A DNA stretch of 64,000 nt from CAYTPI01 sp964439625. Its GTDB lineage: Bacteria > Chloroflexota > Anaerolineae > Aggregatilineales > UBA3940. Below the pieces are notes generated by a model. It was given only the letters and a program-made list of their open reading frames with translations, searched no databases and had not been told where the DNA came from. A program made the position numbers and the translations under genes. Position 1 is the stretch's first letter; each line of letters starts with the position of its first letter. Shown here piece after piece: positions 25,149 through 32,651 of the stretch. The stretch lies in the NCBI GenBank assembly GCA_964439625.1, contig CAYTPI010000013.1, forward strand, positions 1-64,000, given 5' to 3'.

Positions 25149-25718
25149 TTAAAATGGCGGCTTCCCCGAACCCTTAGGTGGGATGTCAAACGGTAAACCA
25201 GCAACCATCAGCACAGTCTGGTCTGCGCGCTGTGCCAGTCGCTGATTGGCTCTGCCTAGCGCGTCTCGATAGGTTCGCCCGAGATTGGTTGCTGGAACCA
25301 CTCCCATGCCGACTTCATTACTGACAATTATCCAGCGCGCTTGTGATTCGTTGATAAAGGCCAGTAAGGCATCAATCTCTTGGAGAATGGCCTGATCCAC
25401 CTCAGCTTGGACTGCTGTATCAGGTAGGCTTAGTAGGATGTTAGAGGCCAGCAAGGTTACACAGTCTAGTAGAACTGTATCATAAGTATATGGGACGTTC
25501 TTCAATGCTTTCGTTGTCTCTAACGGAGCTTCGAGGGTCTGCCATGCTGCTGGTCTCTCATCGCGGTGTTGCTGAATGCGTGCACGCATCTCAGCGTCAA
25601 AAGCCTGCGCCGTCGCAACGTAGAGTACCCGCTTGCCTTCTGCTTTGGCTAGTGACTCTGCATACCGGCTTTTGCCGCTGCGCGCACCACCTAGTATAAA
25701 TGTTAACTGCTTTGCCAT
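25149..25718 (-). CDS. cobU: Adenosylcobinamide kinase / adenosylcobinamide-phosphate guanylyltransferase
   Basis: A roughly 189-residue bifunctional enzyme that phosphorylates adenosylcobinamide and transfers GMP to it, giving AdoCbi-GDP for cobalamin salvage. The P-loop GGARSGKSRYAE is at the N-terminus, followed by VLYVATAQAFDAEMRARIQQH, whose His region is the GMP attachment site, and by VSNEVGMGVVPATNLGRTYRDALG. Length is normal. The second ATG (25718) was preferred because it begins four residues before the first strand; a start five codons upstream (25733) is possible. It is divergent from the MOSC gene and on the same strand as cobS and cobT, but separated from them. Confidence 0.93.
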   Translation of the reverse strand: MAKQLTFILGGARSGKSRYAESLAKAEGKRVLYVATAQAFDAEMRARIQQHRDERPAAWQTLEAPLETTKALKNVPYTYDTVLLDCVTLLASNILLSLPDTAVQAEVDQAILQEIDALLAFINESQARWIIVSNEVGMGVVPATNLGRTYRDALGRANQRLAQRADQTVLMVAGLPFDIPPKGSGKPPF

Positions 25719-25763
25719 TGAACTCGATCTCATTCCCGCCGTCTAATTTGAAAGGCCTCTCTG

Positions 25764-26561
25764 ATGCCTATCACGGTTACCAGTCTACACTATTATCCCG
25801 TCAAATCACTGGGGGGGCACACCGTTGCTGCTCGCCGTATCGTTCGGACAGGTTTCCTGCATGATCGTGAATATATGTTGGTAGATACGGACGGAAACTT
25901 CCTGACCCAGCGTGAGTTTCCGCGGCTTGCCTTGGTTACCCCAGTGCTTAACGGTGACAAGATGACCCTTTCTGCGCCCAGTATGGGGCCAATTGACCTG
26001 ATAACTTCGGCGGAAGGTGAACGCTATGCCGTTACAATCTGGCGAGATGTGGTCGAGGCTATCGACATGGGTGACCTCGCAGCTAATTGGTTCTCGGCCT
26101 TCCTTCAACGTGATGTTCGGCTGGTGCGTAAGGTCCCTGACAGTATTCGCCAGTGTGATCAGCGCTACGTCCGCGATGAAGCTGACGAGACAGCCTTTGC
26201 TGATGGCTATCCATTTCTACTAACCGCAGAAGAGTCATTGCAAGCGCTGAATGATCGTCTAGACTTTCCCATTTTGATGAATCGTTTCCGGCCCAACATT
26301 GTTATCTCCGGGGCGGGGGCGTTTACAGAGGACAACTGGAGCCAAATTCGTATCGGTAATATTCTGTTTGACGTCGTTAAACCATGTGCTCGTTGTAAGA
26401 TCACCACTATCGACCAAGCGACAGGTGTTGCGGGTCAGGAACCACTCAAAGCGCTTGCACTCTTTCGGAATTTTGGCGGTAAGGTGCTGTTTGGTCAGAA
26501 TATAGTGCATCGCGGTGAGGGCCTTATTCATATTGGTGACAACGTCGCGGTGATCAATTAA
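25764..26561 (+). CDS. MOSC-domain protein (YcbX-like)
   Basis: A 265-residue protein with an N-terminal MOSC_N beta-barrel domain (SLHYYPVKSLGGHTVAARR) and a C-terminal MOSC domain at about 130-260. The conserved Cys region is PCARCKITTIDQATG, and the end reads FGQNIVHRGEGLIHIGDNV. The family binds the molybdenum cofactor; YcbX and mARC reduce N-hydroxylated compounds with an electron-donor partner. Unlike E. coli YcbX there is no C-terminal ferredoxin domain. The gene runs opposite to the cob genes around it and overlaps the 3' end of cobS by four bases, so a link to cobalamin is not implied. Confidence 0.88.
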   Translation: MPITVTSLHYYPVKSLGGHTVAARRIVRTGFLHDREYMLVDTDGNFLTQREFPRLALVTPVLNGDKMTLSAPSMGPIDLITSAEGERYAVTIWRDVVEAIDMGDLAANWFSAFLQRDVRLVRKVPDSIRQCDQRYVRDEADETAFADGYPFLLTAEESLQALNDRLDFPILMNRFRPNIVISGAGAFTEDNWSQIRIGNILFDVVKPCARCKITTIDQATGVAGQEPLKALALFRNFGGKVLFGQNIVHRGEGLIHIGDNVAVIN

Positions 26562-27280
26562 ATGACCACTAGATACAACAGCAGCGATAGCTCTGTAATC
26601 TCACAGATTGCGCCATATACATCACCCGTCAGCCCACCCCCCAATTTCGCAGACGCCCATCGCCCGGCAATCAGAATAACCAAAGCGGTAACCGCTACAG
26701 TGCCCAACAAGTAAAAATGGTTCGTTAGGATTGAAACAACGACGATAACCAGTACTGTCAGGCTTAGGGCGGCAAATACTTGCGCTTGACCGAGCCCCTC
26801 TCGGAAAAACCCACCGATACCCTCAGGGCGTGCGTATGGGTAGCAGAAGGCTGTTACCGTCATTGTTGACCGAGCTATAACAGGAATGACGATAATAACA
26901 CTGGGAATTCGTAGCGCACTTAGCATCACGAACTTACCAAGTAACAGCAAAATTAAACCCGCTGCGCCCCATGTCCCTATTTGCGGGTCTTTCATAATAG
27001 ATAGTCGTCGCTCAGGGTCCGTGGTGGCGAGTAAACCGTCACATGAATCAGCGAAACCATCGAGGTGTAGCCCACCGCTGAATGCTACCCACAGTAATAA
27101 TACTCCAAACGCCCGTATTTCTGACGCTGTGGGCAGTTGAAAGCATGCCCATAGCATCAATCCTAAAACAAGCCCAACCAGCGGAAAATAGGCGAAGATG
27201 CGGCCTGGCTTCTCTTTTGGATGGATGTTCAGTGGCAGCACACTGAGAAAAGTAAATGCGGCACCTATGTCTCGGAGCAT
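26558..27280 (-). CDS. cobS: Adenosylcobinamide-GDP ribazoletransferase (cobalamin synthase)
   Basis: A 240-residue membrane enzyme that joins AdoCbi-GDP and alpha-ribazole (or its phosphate) in the last step of cobalamin assembly. Motifs are clear: FLSVLPLNI near the N-terminus, GGLHLDGFADSCDGLLA with the acidic metal-binding residues, and RRLSIMKDPQIGTWGAAGLI. Several hydrophobic helices match the family. It overlaps the end of cobT by 16 bases and is probably translated with it. The gene has an intact length. Confidence 0.95.
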   Translation of the reverse strand: MLRDIGAAFTFLSVLPLNIHPKEKPGRIFAYFPLVGLVLGLMLWACFQLPTASEIRAFGVLLLWVAFSGGLHLDGFADSCDGLLATTDPERRLSIMKDPQIGTWGAAGLILLLLGKFVMLSALRIPSVIIVIPVIARSTMTVTAFCYPYARPEGIGGFFREGLGQAQVFAALSLTVLVIVVVSILTNHFYLLGTVAVTALVILIAGRWASAKLGGGLTGDVYGAICEITELSLLLYLVVI

Positions 27281-28320
27281 GGGTGGGCCTGGCTCACACT
27301 GGCATCATCAAAAGTAGCCATCTCAGTTAGGGTCGCCATGGCTGCTCGCACCAGCGGCAGAGCCAACACAGCACCGCTGCCCTCACCCAAACGCAGTTTG
27401 AGGTCGAGTAGGGGGCGCAGTCCAAGGGTATCGAGGGCATATGTATGACCCGGCTCCTGACTAAGATGTCCCGCAATTAAGTAATCAGTGACGGTTGGTG
27501 CATACTGACGTGCGATTAAGGCAGCGGCGGTTGCAATTAGTCCATCTAAAAGAATCGGCTTTCGTTGTGATGCCGCTCCGAGCATCAACCCAGCCATCAT
27601 GCCGATTTCAAAACCGCCCACTTTGATCAGGGTATCTTCGCCTGCGGGTGCATGTCGTGCCAATGCTTGATCAATCAAGCTGGATTTGTGTTTTAATCTT
27701 TGGCTATCAATCCCTGTTCCCGTGCCCGTCACGTCTGATGCCTGACAGCCAATAATTGCCGCGATTATCGCGCTGGCGCTAGTGGTGTTTCCAATGCCCA
27801 TCTCTCCAGGGATCAGAACGTCATAAGGCATCAAGTCTGCAGCGAGCGCAAACCCTGTATTGATACAAACTTCAGCCTGTACTTGGGTCATAGCTGGCCC
27901 TATGCTGAAATCAAAGGTGCCTTGTGCTACTGGTCTATCGAAAAAGGTGGCTGCTGTCTCAGTAGGAATTTCAATCGAAGTTGCTAAGCCTGAGTTAACA
28001 ACCGCAAGCCTACAGTTGAATTGACGCGCCAATACATTGATCGCTGCACCGCCATTCAGCATGTTATTGACCATCTGCTGTGAAACCTGCTGCGGGTAGG
28101 CACTGACGCCTTGAGCGACAATCCCATGATCAGCCGCACAAACCACAACTTGAACGTGGTCAGCGCGCCAAGTGAATGACCCCGTCATACCAATAAGGCG
28201 CACCGACAACGCTTCGAGTTGTCCAAGCGCACCTGAGGGCTTTGTGAGTTTTTGTTGTCGTTGACGCGCTCTTTCAGAAGCGCTTACATCAACGGCGGGG
28301 ATGGGTGGTAAACTAATCAG
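27265..28320 (-). CDS. cobT: Nicotinate-nucleotide-dimethylbenzimidazole phosphoribosyltransferase
   Basis: A roughly 351-residue enzyme that makes alpha-ribazole-5'-phosphate from nicotinate mononucleotide and a lower-ligand base. Visible signatures are LTKPSGALGQLE, VVVCAADHGIVAQGVSAYP, GGAAINVLARQ, IPGEMGIGNTTSASAI and KVGGFEIGMMAG; the base-activating Glu lies in LRLGEGSGA. No ATG or GTG fits the N-terminus. The best ribosome site, GAGGAGA, is followed by CTG (28320) and then ATT, right over the TAG of the upstream gene. A TTG at 28356 is the nearest standard start but would add 12 residues and lacks a good site. The start is therefore uncertain and may be non-canonical. Confidence 0.88.
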   Translation of the reverse strand: MISLPPIPAVDVSASERARQRQQKLTKPSGALGQLEALSVRLIGMTGSFTWRADHVQVVVCAADHGIVAQGVSAYPQQVSQQMVNNMLNGGAAINVLARQFNCRLAVVNSGLATSIEIPTETAATFFDRPVAQGTFDFSIGPAMTQVQAEVCINTGFALAADLMPYDVLIPGEMGIGNTTSASAIIAAIIGCQASDVTGTGTGIDSQRLKHKSSLIDQALARHAPAGEDTLIKVGGFEIGMMAGLMLGAASQRKPILLDGLIATAAALIARQYAPTVTDYLIAGHLSQEPGHTYALDTLGLRPLLDLKLRLGEGSGAVLALPLVRAAMATLTEMATFDDASVSQAHPCSET

Positions 28321-29521
28321 AAAAGCTCTCCTCAGCTGTGCTGAGACCGCTCTCAAGCTTCTTGCGCCGCTGGCGCATATTCTTAGCTTTGTCACGCAAA
28401 TCTTGAAAGAATTCCGTCTCCACAATTTCCTTGACGGACTCTTCTCGTTTGCCTTCATCTACGATAATCTGTAATTCAGCAACTCGGTCGCGTAGTTTTT
28501 GAACTCGGTTGATCACTTCTTTTGCCATCTGCCCGAAGATATGGCTCAGGTTAGCAATTTCGTCTGACCCAGTTGTTTTTTCAAGCTCGGTTGCTTCTTC
28601 TTCAGTTAGTTCGCCTTGTTCCATGGCTTGTGCTGCTGATGTGAGCCGGAGTAGGGGTGTGGTAATGCTTTGGGCCATTAAGGCTGCATTGGTGATAATG
28701 AACACCGTCGTAATAATGATTGTGAACACTAGTTGAATCACCAATGTGATACCACTCTCGCCGCGGCTAAGTTGGGATTGAATAAGGAACAGCGCCAGAA
28801 TGATAATTGGCACGGCTGAAGAAACCGTGATTGTCAGCAATAGTCGGCGCATTAGCCCTGATGAGAACAAATTGTTCTGTGAACTGAGGTCTAAGCGTTC
28901 ATAGTTAAAAAGTAACAGTGGTAATACTAGAAAAGCATTGACAATGTTAGTCGTTACAATGGGGATGAATGAGTCTCTCACTGCAAGTTGAAGGTCAGCA
29001 CTATATACGCCGCTGTAATAATCACTGCCAGTGATTGCTGGTGAGAACACGAGTGGGTCGAGTGCGGCAGCAAATCCGATGCCTATGACGATTGCGACAG
29101 CCGTAATCACAAGGGCGCGGATAATATCATTGAAAGAGAAATAACGGCGATAGATCGTGGCAGCAATGCCAGGTACCAGCCCAATTAACCCATTACCAAC
29201 CTGCCAATTAGCCGAAAGTGATGCGAGTACCTCTGGAAAAGTACTTCCTGCGGCAGGAATAGCTGCAAAGCCAATGGTGAAATCTACCAGTAAGTTACCA
29301 ATGGCGCCCACCAAAAAGCCGACAATTGGCCCGAAGACAAACCCAAAGAAGATTGGCACTCCAATACCCGGGCGAAGTACGCCACTTACTTCGAGCGCAT
29401 TTAACTGGGCAAAATTAGTTGCCCATGATGTCGCTGCATAAATGATGATGCCAAGCAGAGAATAAAGAAATTCACGTCCTCCAAATTTCCAAGTGGCTTT
29501 TACATGAGATCTTGGTTTCAT
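28313..29521 (-). CDS. ECF-transporter S-component-like membrane domain fused to a HAMP domain and coiled coil
   Basis: A 402-residue membrane protein. Residues about 15-205 look like an ECF-type substrate-binding S component: several helices with FFGFVFGPIVGFLVGAIGNLLVDF and a vitamin-transporter-like layout. A second pair of helices (226-248, 258-283) leads to a HAMP linker at about 284-335, seen in SITTPLLRLTSAAQAMEQGEL and the DE of GSDEIANLSHIFGQMA. A charged coiled coil occupies 335-392 (VQKLRDRVAELQIIVDE). There is no kinase, cyclase or methyl-accepting output, and no EcfA/EcfT gene nearby. It overlaps cobT, so a corrinoid or lower-ligand sensor or transporter is the best guess. Confidence 0.75.
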   Translation of the reverse strand: MKPRSHVKATWKFGGREFLYSLLGIIIYAATSWATNFAQLNALEVSGVLRPGIGVPIFFGFVFGPIVGFLVGAIGNLLVDFTIGFAAIPAAGSTFPEVLASLSANWQVGNGLIGLVPGIAATIYRRYFSFNDIIRALVITAVAIVIGIGFAAALDPLVFSPAITGSDYYSGVYSADLQLAVRDSFIPIVTTNIVNAFLVLPLLLFNYERLDLSSQNNLFSSGLMRRLLLTITVSSAVPIIILALFLIQSQLSRGESGITLVIQLVFTIIITTVFIITNAALMAQSITTPLLRLTSAAQAMEQGELTEEEATELEKTTGSDEIANLSHIFGQMAKEVINRVQKLRDRVAELQIIVDEGKREESVKEIVETEFFQDLRDKAKNMRQRRKKLESGLSTAEESFSD

Positions 29522-29597
29522 AGTGGCTGTTGTCTCTCAAATATGCGACTAATTTGTTCAATTTTGAATTATAACATAGTTAGTGAGTCTGGCAGGT

Positions 29598-30911
29598 TTA
29601 ACCGACAAAAGAACGGATTGGAATATGCTTGCCAGTAGAGCCTTTTTCGATAGCCTTTTGCATACTTACATCTACCTGAAACGCTGCGCCGAAGGTCTCA
29701 ACAAAGCTTTTTTGAATGAGCACATCGTTGTCAGTGGATGTATAGTTCTGGCCTGGAACAATGGCAACTTCGACCCGATTGATGGTGTGCTGCGTCACTT
29801 GGAACTCTTTGATGTCAAGATTGTGCTTTAGCAATAGATCGTATGTCCAGTCCAGCACGCGCCCAGATGGAATGGATTCACTCTCGGGAGACGTAAACGA
29901 TGCATTAAGCCGCCCCAGAAGGTTGCTAATTACCGGGAAATTACTGCCGCATGTACACGTTGTGTCGGTCAGAGAGGCGAAATCACCTTGCCGATAACGG
30001 ATGAAAGGCATGGCGAAATTGACGAGGTTCGTGCCAATAATCTCGCCTAGTGTATTGTTTGGAACGTGTTGATTGGTACCCGGCTGCATAATCTCTATGA
30101 CACAGGAGTCTTGGGTGACATGGTAATTTTTTGTCTGGCATTGATGTGCAATACCAGGAACTTCTTCGGATGAAAATTCATCAAAAACTGGGCAGCCGGT
30201 TACTGTTTCGAAGTAGTCACGCTCTCGCTGTGATGACTGCTCGGAATTCGTCACAATTGCCTTCCAGCCGCGCTTCTGCACTCTATCTGGAAAGCGATTA
30301 ACAAGTTCACGGAGAATAGATGGATAGATAGCGACGATAACGGCGTCAATCTCCTCGATTAACTGCATGATCTCAGCAGCAGGCAGCATGTTGTGGATAA
30401 AGTGCGTTTTATACATACCTGCGACAGAGGTGAATGGCATCTCTGAGGTGTAGACTAAAATCTCGTGGTCTAGCGGTCCATAAGGCGGGTAAAAATCTGA
30501 TAGCATCCTGATAACGTGTAGTTCCTGCTCGATGAAGTTATTTGAGTCAAGCCACACATTGACAAACCTACCCGAGGAACCCGAACTGCGCGAGAGAAAT
30601 AATGACTCTAGGTCAATCCGGCTGTCGACGATGTCACGACCGTGCTCTATGACCTCATCCTTGGTGAGCGGTGGTATCTGGTAGAAGTGCTCCCATGTTG
30701 TAATATCTTCAGGGTGCAGGCCCACCGCACTGTATTTTGCATTGTAGTAGGGACAATGATTATAAGCTATGTGGAGCAACTGCTTGATGCGCCCAAATTG
30801 AAAGCGGTTGATGTGCTCCTTACTTTGAAAGGGAAAGTGCTTCACGTATGGGTAACGAAACAGGTACGCTGAAAACAGTTTTGTTCGTTCTTGAAAGGTC
30901 AATTGTTTCAA
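29598..30911 (-). CDS. PaaK-like adenylate-forming enzyme
   Basis: A 437-residue enzyme of the phenylacetate-CoA ligase / coenzyme F390 synthetase branch. It activates a carboxylate with ATP, then passes it to a thiol or another acceptor. Family landmarks are CPYYNAKYSAVGLHPEDI, IPPLTKDEVIEHG, the Gly/Ser-rich ATP loop SRSSGSSGRFVNVWLD, FDEFSSEEVPGIAHQC, and TNLVNFAMPFIRYRQGDFA. The Cys residues in TDTTCTCGSNFPV match a metal-binding spot seen in relatives. The end, IRSFVG, is short, without the extended catalytic-Lys domain of acyl-CoA ligases. It is 12 bases downstream of the carrier gene, so the two likely handle one substrate. Confidence 0.8.
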   Translation of the reverse strand: MKQLTFQERTKLFSAYLFRYPYVKHFPFQSKEHINRFQFGRIKQLLHIAYNHCPYYNAKYSAVGLHPEDITTWEHFYQIPPLTKDEVIEHGRDIVDSRIDLESLFLSRSSGSSGRFVNVWLDSNNFIEQELHVIRMLSDFYPPYGPLDHEILVYTSEMPFTSVAGMYKTHFIHNMLPAAEIMQLIEEIDAVIVAIYPSILRELVNRFPDRVQKRGWKAIVTNSEQSSQRERDYFETVTGCPVFDEFSSEEVPGIAHQCQTKNYHVTQDSCVIEIMQPGTNQHVPNNTLGEIIGTNLVNFAMPFIRYRQGDFASLTDTTCTCGSNFPVISNLLGRLNASFTSPESESIPSGRVLDWTYDLLLKHNLDIKEFQVTQHTINRVEVAIVPGQNYTSTDNDVLIQKSFVETFGAAFQVDVSMQKAIEKGSTGKHIPIRSFVG

Positions 30912-30923
30912 AGTCAGAAAGTC

Positions 30924-32279
30924 CTAGAACTCTAACTCGTTCAGGATGCTCCGCCCACGAGATCGCCGTTTGAGCCGCCAATTGAGCATACTCTTATCGT
31001 AATTTTCACGATACTTAAAGATCGCCCACAGCGCTGAAACCGCACAGACGAGTGCGATGATAAGTGAAACCCATCGGCTGGTTGGACGTGTGATCACATC
31101 CAGAAATGCGAGAATCTCAATGACGCCAAGTACTGCACAGCCCAAAATGGAGCCTAGTGGGTACAGGTAGCCGTCCATAAAAGCACTGACGCGTCCCCGG
31201 CGTTGGTCAGGTACAAGGCCTTGAAACGCTCGTCTTGAGGGTTCATCAACACCGGTTAGCGTTAGGCGGGTTGTAAAAGCAGCCATAATCGAACCAGTAA
31301 TTAGGATGGTGCCAGAGAGTGGAAATATCCATACTAAACTGAGCATTAGCCCCAGCGTCATTGAACCGGGTAAGACCATAAAGATATTCTTAAAACCAAG
31401 CTTATTTAACAGGGTTGAAACTAACCCAGATTGGGCAAGAATCAACAGGCCGACCGCGGTGACGATCTTGAAAACTCCGTAGAATGTTGCAAGCTGTCCT
31501 GGTTCATTTGCAAGCATTGCGACGTCAGCTAAGAAGCGAAACTCGATGGTATTTAGACAAATGCCTAGCAGCAACATAGCAATCGTCAGATAGCGAAAAG
31601 ATGGGACATCGCGAATAAAGCCAACGCCTTCTTGCCAGATATCTCGTAGACGATCCGCATTGTTGCTCTTACTATGCTCGTATAACTCAAGGTTGGGTAA
31701 CGTCAAGATCAGGATGAGACCACCGATTAGAATCAACATCGAGTTGACTAATAACAGTTGATAGGTTGCATCGCCGAAAAACTGACCAATTGCCGCAGCT
31801 ACTGAGTTACCCGTAATGCTCCCTAGAATGGTTGGTATCGTCAGAACCGGAAAAATACGCTTTGCTTCAGTTACATCAAAAATGTCGTTTGCTACAGCAT
31901 AGAGCAGTAAGGGCATCGTTATCCAATGTTGCTCAGTGAGTACTGCTAGTAGACCAAAACTGATTTGTTGCGGAACATTCGTAGAGAAGAGAAAGTAGAA
32001 GCCAAGATACAGCAAGCCGAGAATAAAAAAAAGTACAATTGAAAAACGTTCTCGGTCGATTCGATCAACAACCAGTGAATAAGCACTTGAGCTTAGCAAG
32101 ACACTCGCCATAACCACTGTCCAAACAATTAGCAGTCGGCTTACTCCAGCCTCGCGGACGAAGCCGCTTGTGGCAACAACTTCATTTGATTCAAGTACAA
32201 GTGTGTTGATAAAAAACAGTGCAGCTAAGAGAGTGAAGCGTCCTACTTCGTTGCGTTTTATTGGAATGAGTTTGCTCAT
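30924..32279 (-). CDS. Multi-pass transporter (MFS or Npt1/ATP:ADP-antiporter-like)
   Basis: A 451-residue inner-membrane protein with 11-12 hydrophobic helices. The overall plan, with NDIFDVTEAKRIFPVLTIPTILGSITGNSVA after helix 4 and a central cytosolic loop (EHSKSNNADRLRDIWQEG), resembles the Npt1/Npt2 nucleotide carrier group, a branch of the major facilitator fold. A late VPDQRRGRVSAFMDGYLYPLG resembles the conserved loop motif of these proteins. The substrate is unknown. It probably starts the operon with the PaaK-like gene, and two inverted repeats lie in the region ahead of it. Confidence 0.7.
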   Translation of the reverse strand: MSKLIPIKRNEVGRFTLLAALFFINTLVLESNEVVATSGFVREAGVSRLLIVWTVVMASVLLSSSAYSLVVDRIDRERFSIVLFFILGLLYLGFYFLFSTNVPQQISFGLLAVLTEQHWITMPLLLYAVANDIFDVTEAKRIFPVLTIPTILGSITGNSVAAAIGQFFGDATYQLLLVNSMLILIGGLILILTLPNLELYEHSKSNNADRLRDIWQEGVGFIRDVPSFRYLTIAMLLLGICLNTIEFRFLADVAMLANEPGQLATFYGVFKIVTAVGLLILAQSGLVSTLLNKLGFKNIFMVLPGSMTLGLMLSLVWIFPLSGTILITGSIMAAFTTRLTLTGVDEPSRRAFQGLVPDQRRGRVSAFMDGYLYPLGSILGCAVLGVIEILAFLDVITRPTSRWVSLIIALVCAVSALWAIFKYRENYDKSMLNWRLKRRSRGRSILNELEF

Positions 32280-32320
32280 TTTGTCCGCTCTGCGTTGAAG
32301 CTCAGTGTAAAATGTCTACT

Positions 32321-32338
32321 ATGGTAAATCGTTACCAT
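32321..32338. repeat. Inverted repeat, possible operator of the carrier operon
   Basis: ATGGTAA, four spacer bases and TTACCAT make a perfect 7+7 inverted repeat about 40 bases upstream of the carrier start. The same half-site recurs once, 54 bases away. This suits a dimeric repressor; the protein is not in view. Confidence 0.45.
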
Positions 32339-32607
32339 GAGGTTCCTTATAGATACTACCTATTCATTCTGACGATGGTAACCGAAGTTGTAGACAATAG
32401 CAGGATCACTTATCAACAGTGACATCACTTTGTTAGGTTACATTGTTGTATGGTTCGGTATAAATATGTGCACTTTTTATGTCGAATACTGTTGGCATTT
32501 TGGGTTCTAAAGTTAAAACAGCATAAATATTTGCCAAGGTTTTTAGAAGGGCTTGTTTCTCCAGTCGATACACTGTATCATACCAGCATAAGCTTTTGTG
32601 CGTATTA

Positions 32608-32631
32608 AACTTTCAATAATTATTGAAAGTT
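32608..32631. repeat. 24-bp perfect palindrome upstream of the photolyase operon
   Basis: The two 12-base halves are exact reverse complements (outer halves AACTTTCA and TGAAAGTT) with no spacer. It ends 20 bases before the first photolyase ATG. No T run follows and it is too close to the start to be a terminator, so an operator covering the promoter or leader is likely. Confidence 0.55.
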
Positions 32632-32651
32632 ATGAATAAAATGGAAGTTAA

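Larger units (their letters stand above)
32280..32651. promoter_or_regulatory. 372-base divergent regulatory region
   Basis: The gap between the carrier operon (minus) and the photolyase operon (plus) is AT-rich and holds no convincing gene. It has an inverted repeat ATGGTAA-ATCG-TTACCAT near the carrier, a further ATGGTAAC half-site at 32375-32382, and a 24-bp palindrome next to the photolyase start. GTCTAC at 32314-32319 and GTAGAC at 32390-32395 bracket the repeats. Promoter hexamers could not be fixed with confidence. Confidence 0.5.

Noticed and set aside
29522..29597. Possible cobalamin riboswitch ahead of the ECF-S/HAMP-cob operon
   Set aside because: Only 76 bases separate it from the previous gene, and no B12-box was found.
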